From contig CAMCZG010000005.1 of NCBI GenBank assembly GCA_945886445.1, positions 1-60,006 on the forward strand: a stretch of DNA of 60,006 nt, written 5' to 3'. This document shows, in pieces, positions 9,022 to 17,677 of this stretch; the first letter of the stretch is position 1, and each line of letters opens with the position of its first letter. The notes below the pieces were generated by a model that made no database searches, had not been told where the DNA came from, and saw only the letters and a program-made list of their open reading frames with translations. This DNA comes from Bifidobacterium breve (GTDB lineage Bacteria > Actinomycetota > Acidimicrobiia > Acidimicrobiales > Ilumatobacteraceae). The position numbers were made by a program, and so were the translations under genes.

Positions 9022-9033
9022 TACTTTTGTGGG
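9022..9033 (+). promoter_or_regulatory. Leaderless promoter (-10) of the creatininase-family gene
   Basis: TACTTT at 9022-9027, six bases, then ATG at 9034. This favours 9034 over the upstream in-frame start. Confidence 0.6.
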
Positions 9034-9825
9034 ATGACTTCTGCAAACATTTCTACCACGAGGCTCATTGGAAATTTGCGCGCTCCACAAATTGCACATG
9101 CTCTGAACAATACGGCAATTATCGTGCAGCCACTTGGTGCCATTGAACAACATGGTCCACATCTTCCTCTCAACACCGATCTTGTTATTGCCGATGCAGT
9201 AGCTAGCGTCGCTGTGGCGAAAATTGGCGAAGATCTCAATGTTTGGCTGCTGCCGCCTCTGGCTTTTACAAAATCTAATGAACATGCCTGGAGCCCTGGA
9301 ACAATTTGGCTAACAGCAGACACGTTATTACGCGTACTCGATGACATCGGACGATGCATCGCCAAGACGGGGGTCGAGCGCCTGGTCTTTTTGAACGGCC
9401 ATGGTGGAAATAGCTCATTGGTGTCGGTTGCCAATCGCGAACTGCGTTTGAAGTACGGCTTAAAGACATTCTTGGCACACCCGGGACTTCCTGCAGATCA
9501 GGGTGGGCTGTCACCCGTCAATGAACTGGGAATGGGAGTTCATGCTGGAACCGATGAAACGTCAATCATGTTGTATTTGCGCCCAGACCTTGTCGATATG
9601 TCGCTAGCCGTGCGTCGAATACCCGAGAAGTTGGCGGCGAACAAGCATGTGAAATTCGGAGGCTCAGTTTCTTTTGGTTGGATGTCGAATGATTTCAATG
9701 ATGAAGGTTTCGTCGGAGACCCCACTGTTGCAACAGCGGAACTGGGCAAAACCTTATTTGAAGGTGCAGTAGATGGGTTTTGTTCAGCTCTCAAGGAGAT
9801 AGCAACTTTTAATTTTGGGAAATAA
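9034..9825 (+). CDS. Creatininase family amidohydrolase
   Basis: Metal-dependent amidohydrolase of the creatininase fold, 263 aa. The metal-ligand motifs are visible: EQHGPHLPLNTDLVIAD, FLNGHGGNSSL and GVHAGTDETS. The family hydrolyses cyclic amides such as creatinine, and also includes mycofactocin and riboflavin-related members; none of those partners is adjacent. It faces a deaminase and ABC importer cassette across a shared terminator, so a role in the same nitrogen-compound metabolism is possible but unproven. The start is set by the -10 box six bases upstream. Confidence 0.85.
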   Translation: MTSANISTTRLIGNLRAPQIAHALNNTAIIVQPLGAIEQHGPHLPLNTDLVIADAVASVAVAKIGEDLNVWLLPPLAFTKSNEHAWSPGTIWLTADTLLRVLDDIGRCIAKTGVERLVFLNGHGGNSSLVSVANRELRLKYGLKTFLAHPGLPADQGGLSPVNELGMGVHAGTDETSIMLYLRPDLVDMSLAVRRIPEKLAANKHVKFGGSVSFGWMSNDFNDEGFVGDPTVATAELGKTLFEGAVDGFCSALKEIATFNFGK

Positions 9826-9860
9826 AAAAGGGGCGCAGATGTGATCTGCGCCCCTTTTTT
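9824..9860. terminator. Bidirectional intrinsic terminator
   Basis: A perfect inverted repeat: arms 9824-9840 and 9844-9860 with a 3-base loop, GC-rich core GGGGCGCAGAT, and A/T tracts on both sides. It can end transcripts from the creatininase-family gene (plus) and from the ABC operon (minus). It is the only strong hairpin terminator I found in the window. Confidence 0.9.
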
Positions 9861-9868
9861 TAACAGTT

Positions 9869-11062
9869 CTATTTCAGAGTTATTGCTGAATCAACAAATT
9901 CATTGGTAACAAGGTCTTCGGCTGTGAGGCCTTCTTTCACCTTTGTTCCACTTGCGGTATATACCGGTGTGGCTGTTGCGATGAACTTCGCAATGCGGTC
10001 CATATCAAATGATCCGAGTGTTCCATCGGGGCTGTTTGCCACGAGCTTGTCGGCTGTCTGCTTCTCTACCGAAGCAGCAGCTTGACCCGCATCGTAAGCC
10101 CAGCCGTTATTGATTTGTGTAACGGCGTCAAGGATGACCGCATTGGTCTCTTCTGGGCTTGTGACGTAATCAATTTGAGCCTGTTGAATGACTGGCACCA
10201 ATTTCTTGAGGCAGTCGGTATTCTTTGAAATGCTGTCGGGCGTTCCGCCAAGTGACTGTGCGTAGGCAGTCCAACCTGCATCGTGGATGTACTGGTATGC
10301 CACTGGCTTTTTCCACTCAGCGAGAACCTTCTCATAAAAGTATGGCTCTGCTGTACCGAACCCTTGCTGGGCATCTTTGCCGCCAGAAGCGATAAAGGAT
10401 GCTGGTTGACCGTCGTAAGAACCATCAACTTGACCTTTATCAAGAATCTCGGTTTGTGTGAAGTAGTCCATGTAGGCAGCGCCGTCGAAGTAGCGAACCT
10501 TCACCTTGTCTGTTTTGAGATCGGCAATGGTCTTTACGTCAGGGTGGCTGGCTGGGTCCCACATGATGATTTGTGGGTTGATGTTGTAAGGCGCAACTAC
10601 TGCCTTTGTAGGGAAGTCAACACTATGCGATACCGCTTCGTCTGTGCTCACGAAGCCCAACATGATGGTGGGGTCAGAATAAAGCAGAGCAGTTACTTGC
10701 TGATATCCAATTGCTGGTCCACCTGAGCGAACTTCAACCTTTACGCCGGTATCAACACCGCCGGCAACGAGTGGCCCGGAGACAGAAACTTTCTTGGTGT
10801 CAACGGTGTAGCCGTCGCCAACGAGTTGGTACAAGAAGCCATGTTCTGACTCTGGATTCCAGTCGGTTTGGAAGATCACTGTTTCGGGGCAGACATCGGC
10901 TAATGAAACTGTTGCACCAGGTGCTGCAGTGTCAGTTGTCGCCATGGTGTCTTCTGTGGCAACAGTATCGGTTGTCATATCTTCTGATGACGAGTCACTT
11001 CCACATGAGGCGAGTGCCAGCATGGAAATGGCTCCTAGTACTAATAGGGCTTTTCTTTTCAT
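9869..11062 (-). CDS. ABC transporter substrate-binding lipoprotein (NitT/TauT type)
   Basis: Solute-binding lipoprotein: a charged start (MKRKALL), a hydrophobic stretch, and the lipobox LASC, after which comes a low-complexity Ser/Asp/Thr linker typical of an anchored lipoprotein. The TDWNPESEHG segment and later GGPAIGYQQV resemble NMT1/ThiY-like binding proteins of the nitrate/taurine/pyrimidine class. AAAGGA lies before the ATG. It is the third component behind ATPase and permease genes; substrate is unknown, and the neighbouring cytosine-deaminase-like gene hints at an N-heterocycle. Confidence 0.85.
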   Translation of the reverse strand: MKRKALLVLGAISMLALASCGSDSSSEDMTTDTVATEDTMATTDTAAPGATVSLADVCPETVIFQTDWNPESEHGFLYQLVGDGYTVDTKKVSVSGPLVAGGVDTGVKVEVRSGGPAIGYQQVTALLYSDPTIMLGFVSTDEAVSHSVDFPTKAVVAPYNINPQIIMWDPASHPDVKTIADLKTDKVKVRYFDGAAYMDYFTQTEILDKGQVDGSYDGQPASFIASGGKDAQQGFGTAEPYFYEKVLAEWKKPVAYQYIHDAGWTAYAQSLGGTPDSISKNTDCLKKLVPVIQQAQIDYVTSPEETNAVILDAVTQINNGWAYDAGQAAASVEKQTADKLVANSPDGTLGSFDMDRIAKFIATATPVYTASGTKVKEGLTAEDLVTNEFVDSAITLK

Positions 11063-11104
11063 TGTGGTTCCTTTGGTTGTTTGGTAGTGGTTTGTGGAGC
11101 AGAT

Positions 11105-11965
11105 CTAGTTGCCTCTGGTGGTGATATGCCATTTGCCAATAAATTTTTTGGCAATCCACCCGAAGAGCAAGAAAACAACGAGACCTAAAAGACTTGCAAG
11201 AATGATGGCGGTGATGAGTTCAGGGCCCCAGAGCCGAGCTCTGTAAACATCGATTTGTGCACCGATACCCACTACGCCACCTTCGCGAAAATAAAAATCA
11301 CCAACTACTGCTCCGATAACGGCGAGCCCTGCCGATATGCGAAGTCCTACAAAAATATTGGGCAAGGCTGAAGGAATTTGTAGTTTGGTGAGGCGAGTCC
11401 ACCGAGATGTGTTGTGCAAGGTAAACAACTCGTGTTGGCTCTTATCGGCCGACAGTAAGCCGAATAACGTATTGCTCACGATGGGGAAAATGGCAATAAG
11501 TACTACTACAAGTAGGCGTTGCTTAGTGGAACCATCGATGAGGGCGCGAATGAGCGGGGTGAGCGCCAAAATGGGCGCACTTTGAATGGCGACCAAATAA
11601 GGCCAAGTTGCACGCTCAAACCAACGACGTGAACTCATAAAAATAGCGAGTGACATGCCGATGATGATGGTGAGAAGTAGCCCAACAAGAGCGATCTTGG
11701 CGCTGTCCCATAGAGACATCAATATTGGGTACAGGCCGCGCCGTGTGCCAGAGTGCCAAACGAAAAAACCTTCAGTGAGGACTCGATGTGGGCTGGGGAG
11801 TAGAAATCGCTTTTGCTCAGGGAGAACAACGTTCGCTAGGAGATACCAGATCCCTATGAAGAAGCCAAAGACCACCGCGGGCCCAAAATAGTCTGAAAAA
11901 CGAAAACTATCGGTGCTCTCGTTGTTGAGATCACTAGACGTAGATGATTCTGTAGTCGTACTCAT
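11105..11965 (-). CDS. ABC transporter permease (NitT/TauT type)
   Basis: Integral membrane permease of 286 aa with several hydrophobic segments (for example the regions starting at PAVVFGFFIGIWYLL and IALVGLLLTIIIGMSLA). The cytoplasmic coupling loop is seen around LPNIFVGLRISAGLAVIGAVVGDF, the EAA-type region that contacts the ATPase. It overlaps the ATPase gene by four bases (ATGA). The N-terminus is Ser/Thr-rich and presumably cytoplasmic. Confidence 0.87.
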   Translation of the reverse strand: MSTTTESSTSSDLNNESTDSFRFSDYFGPAVVFGFFIGIWYLLANVVLPEQKRFLLPSPHRVLTEGFFVWHSGTRRGLYPILMSLWDSAKIALVGLLLTIIIGMSLAIFMSSRRWFERATWPYLVAIQSAPILALTPLIRALIDGSTKQRLLVVVLIAIFPIVSNTLFGLLSADKSQHELFTLHNTSRWTRLTKLQIPSALPNIFVGLRISAGLAVIGAVVGDFYFREGGVVGIGAQIDVYRARLWGPELITAIILASLLGLVVFLLFGWIAKKFIGKWHITTRGN

Positions 11966-12747
11966 TTTATTTCACCTCGTAGTGCATGAGATATCTCACC
12001 GCATATACGCGCAAATTCTGGTTCGTACCGTAAGTCATGGGTTCGGGGAAATGCGAAGGGAATATCGAATGTGTGAGTGATGCGACCGGGGCGGGCCGAC
12101 ATCACCATGACGCGAGTAGACATGTAGACAGCTTCTGAAATCGAATGTGTGATGAAAAGGCCTGCAAACCCTTCGAGTTGAAAAAGCCGCAGTAGCTCAT
12201 CGTTAAGCCTTTCGCGAGTAATTTCGTCGAGTGCACCAAATGGTTCGTCGAATAGAAATACTTTAGGCTTGAGAACTAAAGAGCGTGCCAGCGACGCCCG
12301 CATTTTCATTCCACCCGACAACTGGCGCGGATACTTATCTTCGAAACCCGACAGGCCAACGAGTGATATGGCCTCTTGGACAAGACGCGAACGAGTGACT
12401 TTGTCAATTTTGTGAAGTTCTGCAATGAGTTCTACATTTCGCTGCACGGTTCTCCACGGCATCAGGGTTGCGTCTTGAAACACATATCCGATGCTTGACT
12501 CATCAATGACGTAACTGCCACTAGAGCACTCCTCTAGATGAGATGCAATGCGCAGAAGAGTAGATTTTCCGCAACCTGAAGGCCCAACCACAGTGACGAA
12601 CTCACCAGGCTCAATGGAGAACGAAATGTCTTCAAGTGCACGGGTTCCGTCGGGGAACGTTTTCGAAACGTTATTGAACAACAAGGCGGGTGTTGACTCT
12701 GAGGATTGTTGTGTGGTCACGAATTGGGGCTCCATCAAAATCTCCAC
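11962..12747 (-). CDS. ABC transporter ATP-binding protein (NitT/TauT type)
   Basis: Nucleotide-binding subunit of 261 aa. Walker A GPSGCGKST, signature LSGGMKMR, Walker B VFLFDEPFGALDE and the switch His in FITHSISEAV are all intact. A GTG start at 12747 is favoured by TATTGT exactly six bases upstream; an ATG four codons later with GGAG before it is the alternative. Despite lying 51 bases after the amidohydrolase it appears to have its own promoter. With the permease and lipoprotein it forms a complete importer. Confidence 0.9.
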   Translation of the reverse strand: MEILMEPQFVTTQQSSESTPALLFNNVSKTFPDGTRALEDISFSIEPGEFVTVVGPSGCGKSTLLRIASHLEECSSGSYVIDESSIGYVFQDATLMPWRTVQRNVELIAELHKIDKVTRSRLVQEAISLVGLSGFEDKYPRQLSGGMKMRASLARSLVLKPKVFLFDEPFGALDEITRERLNDELLRLFQLEGFAGLFITHSISEAVYMSTRVMVMSARPGRITHTFDIPFAFPRTHDLRYEPEFARICGEISHALRGEIK

Positions 12748-12759
12748 GCCATCACAATA
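12748..12759 (-). promoter_or_regulatory. Leaderless promoter (-10) of the ABC ATPase gene
   Basis: On the minus strand TATTGT (12759-12754) is followed by six bases and GTG at 12747. Confidence 0.55.
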
Positions 12760-12798
12760 CGGATGGATATGTCGCGGTAAAAGGCTTGCATGTTTATT

Positions 12799-14004
12799 TT
12801 ATGTTTCTGAAGAGTCGTAAATCAGTATTCCTCGACGATAAACATGTCGCGGTTGGTTGGCGAATGCAATGAATTCGCGTATAGACGTTGCTGGCGTCAG
12901 GATGAAGTGTGCAGGGGACCCCGCTGCAAGAAATGGCTGGTCTTTTGCTATGCATTCGTGAACCTTGCTGCTGACAGCCCAATAAGCGTCTTCGGGGAAA
13001 TAGTGTCCGGCCGAGACAAGTAAAGCAGCAGCTTCAAGAGGATCAGCGCGGCCCATTGGGTTGAAGGGGTCTTGCAGATTGTCGCCTCCAGCCATCACTG
13101 TGACCCCGGCTTCTCGTAGGGCGCAGAGCGCAGTGAGGGCTCGCGGCATTGCAGATTGGTGTTCGCGACCCTGTAGGAACAAATTCGTTTGAGGCAAGGT
13201 CACCACCGCAATATTGGCCTCAACTAGCAATTGCGCTACCTGCTTTTGCACTTTTTTAGTTTGCATGCCCAAACTCACACAATGTGAGGCGGTGACGCTG
13301 CATTTCGGAGCTTTTGCAATGACGCGCTTGGCGAGATCACGCAGGGAAAGCATGTCTGCGTTGAGGGTCTCGTCTACGTGCAAATCTAAATTGCAATCGA
13401 GATCTTTTGCGAGTGAGAGAAATACTTTGTTGGCGCCTGTGGGATCGGTGTCGAGATGAGGGCAACCCCCAATGAGGTCAGCGCCATCGGCGCGTGCACG
13501 TTCGGCAAGAATGCGACTTGGCTCACCTTTTTTCCCGGTTAACGGCCATTGGATGAGTGCACAAATCTCAATGTCGCATTCGTCGTGAAAGTTGTTTGCT
13601 ACTTGACGTAGAGCTCGTACTTGCAGTGTTGATCCATCAAATGTGTCGGCGTGGGTTCGTATTCGTGTGACGCCATTTTTTATATAGATCTTGATTGCCC
13701 GCGACGCTCGTTCGACGATGTCGTCAAATGTAAGGGTGTGAGCGCTTGCGTGTATTGCGTTAATTGCGCCCATGAGATCGCCAGTTGGGTTATGAATGCG
13801 CTCAGCAAGGAATGCTTTATCGAGGTGCGCATGTGGCTCGGCGAGGGCGGGGAGTAAGAGTTGACCGTTGGCATCAATATCTGCCATTTCAATTGCAGAC
13901 GCTGAGTCGTAAGCATTGACTTTCTCTATAGTGCCTTCGTTCAGATACACATCAACGTGGCTGCCATTAGACAGGCGAGCATTACGAATGATCTGTGTTG
14001 ACAT
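12799..14004 (-). CDS. Cytosine deaminase-like amidohydrolase
   Basis: Metal-dependent hydrolase of the cytosine deaminase branch, 401 aa. The first metal site is EPHAHLDKA, further ligands are the His in LDLHVDETL, the His in TASHCVSLG and the Asp in AGGDNLQDPF. The family removes ammonia from cytosine, isoguanine, creatinine or related rings; the true substrate is unknown. It lies 11 bases after a luciferase-like oxidoreductase and just before an ABC importer, so an uptake and degradation cassette for a nitrogenous ring compound is the best reading. Confidence 0.8.
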   Translation of the reverse strand: MSTQIIRNARLSNGSHVDVYLNEGTIEKVNAYDSASAIEMADIDANGQLLLPALAEPHAHLDKAFLAERIHNPTGDLMGAINAIHASAHTLTFDDIVERASRAIKIYIKNGVTRIRTHADTFDGSTLQVRALRQVANNFHDECDIEICALIQWPLTGKKGEPSRILAERARADGADLIGGCPHLDTDPTGANKVFLSLAKDLDCNLDLHVDETLNADMLSLRDLAKRVIAKAPKCSVTASHCVSLGMQTKKVQKQVAQLLVEANIAVVTLPQTNLFLQGREHQSAMPRALTALCALREAGVTVMAGGDNLQDPFNPMGRADPLEAAALLVSAGHYFPEDAYWAVSSKVHECIAKDQPFLAAGSPAHFILTPATSIREFIAFANQPRHVYRRGILIYDSSET

Positions 14005-14015
14005 GTGTGCGGGCT

Positions 14016-15209
14016 CTATTTCAATGGAGCGGGAGCATTCGTGGGTCGTCGATCCATCTTTTCTCCGAGTCGCGGCATTACCTCTTCGGCAACCAAGTGC
14101 ATCTGCTCGTTCATCTCTTCGCGGCTTAAGCCAGGGAAGTCGAAGAAAATACAGAGATGCTTCAAATCGAGAAGATCACGCCAGTAACCCAGTGTGTCTA
14201 CAGCGTCGTCAATAGAGCCGATAATTTGAATTTTCTGCTCAACGGATTGCTCAACAGTTGGATTGAAGTCAAAGGGAACTTTTGACCCATCAGGGTTTCG
14301 ATACGAACTGAAACGGCCATAGGGCGAAAGAAATTTCGTAAATTCATCGTGCCCAGGACGACCGCGTCGCATGGCTGCTTCACGTGTTTTGCCAACGTGC
14401 ATATTCATGACCAAGCACCTGTCTTCGCCTGGGGCAACTGGGTTACCCATCTCTTCACGAATCTCCGCAAAGCGATCCCACTTCTGTTTCTGGCTTTCCG
14501 CATTTTGGAGCCAATACACAGCCTTGTGACCAGCGCGTGGAACATACTCAATGGTTTCTGGTGAAGTGACCGGTTGGTAAATGTCGACGATTCGTTGTGG
14601 CTTCGGTATCAACGTGAGATCATTCACCATTGAGCCACGGTCTGGAATTCCGTCGGCAGGGAAAACAAAGTGCTTACCTCGGTAAGAAAATCGCTCCTCG
14701 TACCATGCGAGTTTGATGACTTCCATTGCCTCTTCAAATGTCTCGCGGTTGATGCGGTCATGCTCGGCAGACATTGCGTTGTCACCCGATGCAACAACTG
14801 TTCCGAGGCTCCATGCCTCGCGAGGAACAGTTCCACGACCTACGCCTAACTCCATGCGGCCACCTGTGATGATGTCGGCAAGAGCAAAGTCTTCGGCCAA
14901 GCGCAAAGGGTGCCACTGCGGAACAACATTGAACATTTGTCCTAAGCGCAGGTCTTTGGTGAGTCCGGCAAGATGCATGCCAAACAAAATGAGATTCGGA
15001 AGTACCTCGTAGCCTTCAAACTGGAAGTGATGTTCGGTGAGCCACATCGTGTCGTAGCCCAGCGAATCGGCAGTCTTCGACCAATCAACAAGGTTTTTAT
15101 AGCATTCAACAACTGCGTCGTTGTCGTATCTGCGACTGGTAGGGGCAATGCTGGGGTCACCTGCATCTGGCATGGGTACGGTACAGAAAAAGTTTGTGTC
15201 GACGCGCAT
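14016..15209 (-). CDS. LLM-class flavin-dependent oxidoreductase
   Basis: Bacterial luciferase-like protein of 397 aa. The LLM signature runs from MWLTEHHFQFEGY through LAEDFALADIITGGRMELGVGRGT. These enzymes use FMNH2 or reduced F420 to oxygenate or reduce substrates; which cofactor applies is not decided here. It heads the minus-strand cassette with deaminase and ABC importer and has a TAGGTT box six bases before its ATG. Pyrimidine ring-opening RutA is an LLM member, but this protein lacks the other rut genes nearby. Confidence 0.82.
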   Translation of the reverse strand: MRVDTNFFCTVPMPDAGDPSIAPTSRRYDNDAVVECYKNLVDWSKTADSLGYDTMWLTEHHFQFEGYEVLPNLILFGMHLAGLTKDLRLGQMFNVVPQWHPLRLAEDFALADIITGGRMELGVGRGTVPREAWSLGTVVASGDNAMSAEHDRINRETFEEAMEVIKLAWYEERFSYRGKHFVFPADGIPDRGSMVNDLTLIPKPQRIVDIYQPVTSPETIEYVPRAGHKAVYWLQNAESQKQKWDRFAEIREEMGNPVAPGEDRCLVMNMHVGKTREAAMRRGRPGHDEFTKFLSPYGRFSSYRNPDGSKVPFDFNPTVEQSVEQKIQIIGSIDDAVDTLGYWRDLLDLKHLCIFFDFPGLSREEMNEQMHLVAEEVMPRLGEKMDRRPTNAPAPLK

Positions 15210-15221
15210 GGCAACAACCTA
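15210..15221 (-). promoter_or_regulatory. Leaderless promoter (-10) of the LLM-deaminase cassette
   Basis: On the minus strand TAGGTT (15221-15216), six bases, ATG at 15209. Confidence 0.6.
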
Positions 15222-15267
15222 CTAAACCCATTCCAACCCTGCGTACGCCTACCCGTACTGAAAGTTT

Positions 15268-16050
15268 CTAATTCGTAAAGTTATTGTTTCGCCAAGAATT
15301 TCTCTGAATCAAGACTTCTTTGAGAACTGCTGGTTTGTCGGTCATGATGCCGTCTGCGCCGTTGTCAAGAAGCTCATTCATTTGGCCAGGATCATCGATG
15401 GTCCAATAATGGACAGAGAGCCCGCTGCGATGCGCAATGTCAATGAATCGCTCTGAACCTAGAGGTATGGGTCCTTGCTTCGCAGGTATCTGGGCAGCAT
15501 GGATTCCGGGAGGAAACCGTAAGGGCCTTCCCGCAGCTACAGCGAGAAGAAGGCGCGCGACGCCCCTTGGTCCGAGCGAGGTGGCGTATTGCGTTCCCAA
15601 CTGCTCGCGCAACTGCCGGAGGCGTCGATCGCTGAAGGCTCCCAGGCATACTCGTTCGGCAACGTTGTTTGCCCTGAGTGTGTCAACTAGGGGTGAAAGA
15701 GCCGAGTCGCTTTTGCAATCGATGTTCCAACGTGCATCTGGCCACAACGTGAGCAATTCCTGAAGGGTCGGAATATGTTCTGTGCCCTCTACTTTGACTT
15801 CTCGAATTTGGTCATAAGTCAGTTCGCTTATTTTTCCGGGGTGGTTGCAGGTTCGTTGCAAGTTGTCGTCGTGAAACGCCAGAAGCACTCCGTCACTTGT
15901 TGCATGCACATCGGTTTCTAAATAGGTGTAGCCCAAGTCGATTGCCATCTGAAATGCCGACACTGTATTTTCCGGGGCATCGCTAGCGCCACCTCGGTGT
16001 GCGAAGGCGTGAGAGGCTCCCCACGAAAAGAAGGGGTGCGATGAAGTCAC
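15268..16050 (-). CDS. Glycerophosphodiester phosphodiesterase
   Basis: GDPD-fold hydrolase of 260 aa that splits glycerophosphodiesters into an alcohol and glycerol-3-phosphate. Key elements: AHRGGASDAPENT, the Glu-Asp pair in LETDVHATSDG, and FHDDNLQRT. No signal peptide, so it is likely cytoplasmic, as for UgpQ. It starts at the last base of the acyl-CoA ligase gene, suggesting coupling. A second GDPD-family gene lies at 52405. Confidence 0.88.
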   Translation of the reverse strand: MTSSHPFFSWGASHAFAHRGGASDAPENTVSAFQMAIDLGYTYLETDVHATSDGVLLAFHDDNLQRTCNHPGKISELTYDQIREVKVEGTEHIPTLQELLTLWPDARWNIDCKSDSALSPLVDTLRANNVAERVCLGAFSDRRLRQLREQLGTQYATSLGPRGVARLLLAVAAGRPLRFPPGIHAAQIPAKQGPIPLGSERFIDIAHRSGLSVHYWTIDDPGQMNELLDNGADGIMTDKPAVLKEVLIQRNSWRNNNFTN

Positions 16051-17603
16051 TAGATTGACCGGCCAGCGGCTTGCCAGTATTCATCTTTGAGAAGTTTCTT
16101 ATACAACTTTCCGGTGGGGTGGCGAGGGAGCTCGGGGCGAAAGTCGACGCTGCGCGGGCACTTCAAGTCGGCTAACTGGCTCTTGCAAAAAATAATAAGT
16201 TCTTTGGCAAGAGCATCTGCCTCAGCCGCACTCGAGGGCATGACGTCTGGTTGTACAACGGCTTTTACTTCTTCGCCGAATTCCTCATTGGGCACGCCAA
16301 AGACCGCAACGTCTACAACGCGGGGGTGGTTGATGAGAACGTTCTCTGATTCCTGAGGGTAAATATTGACCCCACCGGAAATGATCATGAAAGCTTTCCG
16401 GTCTGTGAGAAACAGGAAGTTATCTGCATCTAGGTAGCCGACATCGCCGAGTGTTGACCAACCGCGTCCTTGTGGGTCGCGCGATGACTTCGTTTTTTCG
16501 GGGTCGTTGTGGTATTCGAACTGTGTTTGACTCTCAAAGAAAATTGTTCCCGATTCGCCTTGAGGCTGCTCATTTCCTTCTTCGTCGCAAATATGTATGA
16601 CGCCTTGGATTGATGTACCGACGGTTCCAGGGTGGGCAAGCCACATTTCTGAACTGCAATAAACAAAACCGTTTCCTTCAGTACCTGCGTAGTACTCATG
16701 AATGACGGGACCCCACCACTCAATCATTTGCTTCTTCACTTGTATCGGGCAGGGCGCTGCAGCATGTATTGCTACTTGCAAAGAAGAGAGGTTGTAGCGC
16801 TGACGTGCCTCTGCAGGCAACTTCAGCATTCTGACAAACATGGTGGGAACAAGTTGACTGTGCGTGATGTTGTACTTCTCGACGTAGCTCAAATACTCTT
16901 CAGCATCGAAATGTTCCATGATGACCGAAGTTGCCCCCGTGAACATGGTTGCGAGGTTAAAGCGCAGCGGAGCTGCGTGGTACAGCGGAGCAGGCGAGAG
17001 ATACACCGCATCTTCGGTCATAGAAAACAGCATTTGTGCAAGGTTCGCAACACCGTTTTGTGCAGTGAGTTCGGTGCGCGGAAGAACACCCTTCACGCCC
17101 TTCGGACGCCCTGTTGTGCCACTTGAATACAGCATGTCCATTCCGCTGATGCGCTCGGCAAGTGGTTCAGCGCTGTGCAGTTGAACAGCTGTTTCGTATG
17201 AGTCGAACCCGGGAATTGTTCCGTCGAGCATGAGGCGTAGCGCAGCATGGGGGATGCCATTAATAATTTCTGCGGCCTGATCTGACTTGTACTTCGAGGT
17301 AATGAAACCCTTGGCGCCACAGTCATTGACAATGTAAGAGAGTTCATCACTTGTGAGCCTGCTAGAGCAGGCAGTGTAAATGAGCCCTGCGTAGTGGCAG
17401 CCCCAAATGACTTCAAAGAAGCGTGGATGGTTCTCCATACAAATGGCAATGTGGTCACCGACTTCAAAACCACTCGCCCGCAAGAGGTTCGCTAGTCGGT
17501 TTGCTGCATCGTCGAGCTCCTTGTAGGTGACCACTTCGCCTGTGGAGGCCATGATGTAGGCAGGTTTATTGGGTGTTGTCTGGGCAAAATCTCCTGGGAA
17601 CAT
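16050..17603 (-). CDS. Acyl-CoA synthetase (AMP-forming)
   Basis: Adenylate-forming enzyme of 517 aa. The P-loop-like motif is YSSGTTGRPKGVKG, the core motif YYAGTEGNGF, the hinge region SGGVNIYPQESEN and the C-terminal catalytic Lys region PRHPTGKLYKKLL. It activates a carboxylic acid, probably a fatty or cyclic acid, to its CoA thioester. The divergent neighbour is an acyl-CoA dehydrogenase, so a beta-oxidation role is likely. TACTTT six bases before the ATG indicates a leaderless transcript; the GGAAGG touching the ATG is too close to serve as a normal ribosome binding site. Confidence 0.9.
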   Translation of the reverse strand: MFPGDFAQTTPNKPAYIMASTGEVVTYKELDDAANRLANLLRASGFEVGDHIAICMENHPRFFEVIWGCHYAGLIYTACSSRLTSDELSYIVNDCGAKGFITSKYKSDQAAEIINGIPHAALRLMLDGTIPGFDSYETAVQLHSAEPLAERISGMDMLYSSGTTGRPKGVKGVLPRTELTAQNGVANLAQMLFSMTEDAVYLSPAPLYHAAPLRFNLATMFTGATSVIMEHFDAEEYLSYVEKYNITHSQLVPTMFVRMLKLPAEARQRYNLSSLQVAIHAAAPCPIQVKKQMIEWWGPVIHEYYAGTEGNGFVYCSSEMWLAHPGTVGTSIQGVIHICDEEGNEQPQGESGTIFFESQTQFEYHNDPEKTKSSRDPQGRGWSTLGDVGYLDADNFLFLTDRKAFMIISGGVNIYPQESENVLINHPRVVDVAVFGVPNEEFGEEVKAVVQPDVMPSSAAEADALAKELIIFCKSQLADLKCPRSVDFRPELPRHPTGKLYKKLLKDEYWQAAGRSI

Positions 17604-17615
17604 CCTTCCAAAGTA
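17604..17615 (-). promoter_or_regulatory. Leaderless promoter (-10) of the acyl-CoA synthetase gene
   Basis: On the minus strand TACTTT (17615-17610), six bases, ATG at 17603. Confidence 0.55.
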
Positions 17616-17665
17616 GCCGATCTCCGATCTATGGGCTTCGTTTAGCAGGGGCTCTAACCGTGCGG

Positions 17666-17677
17666 TAACTTAGGGGC
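17666..17677 (+). promoter_or_regulatory. Leaderless promoter (-10) of the acyl-CoA dehydrogenase gene
   Basis: TAACTT at 17666-17671, six bases, ATG at 17678. Confidence 0.6.

Noticed and set aside
8871-9434. Minus-strand 187-aa frame over the creatininase-like gene
   Set aside because: Antisense to conserved metal-site motifs and low in family character.
12748-12759. Treating amidohydrolase and ABC genes strictly as one transcript
   Set aside because: A box at the leaderless spacing before the ATPase gene suggests an extra internal start, so a single transcript cannot be assumed.
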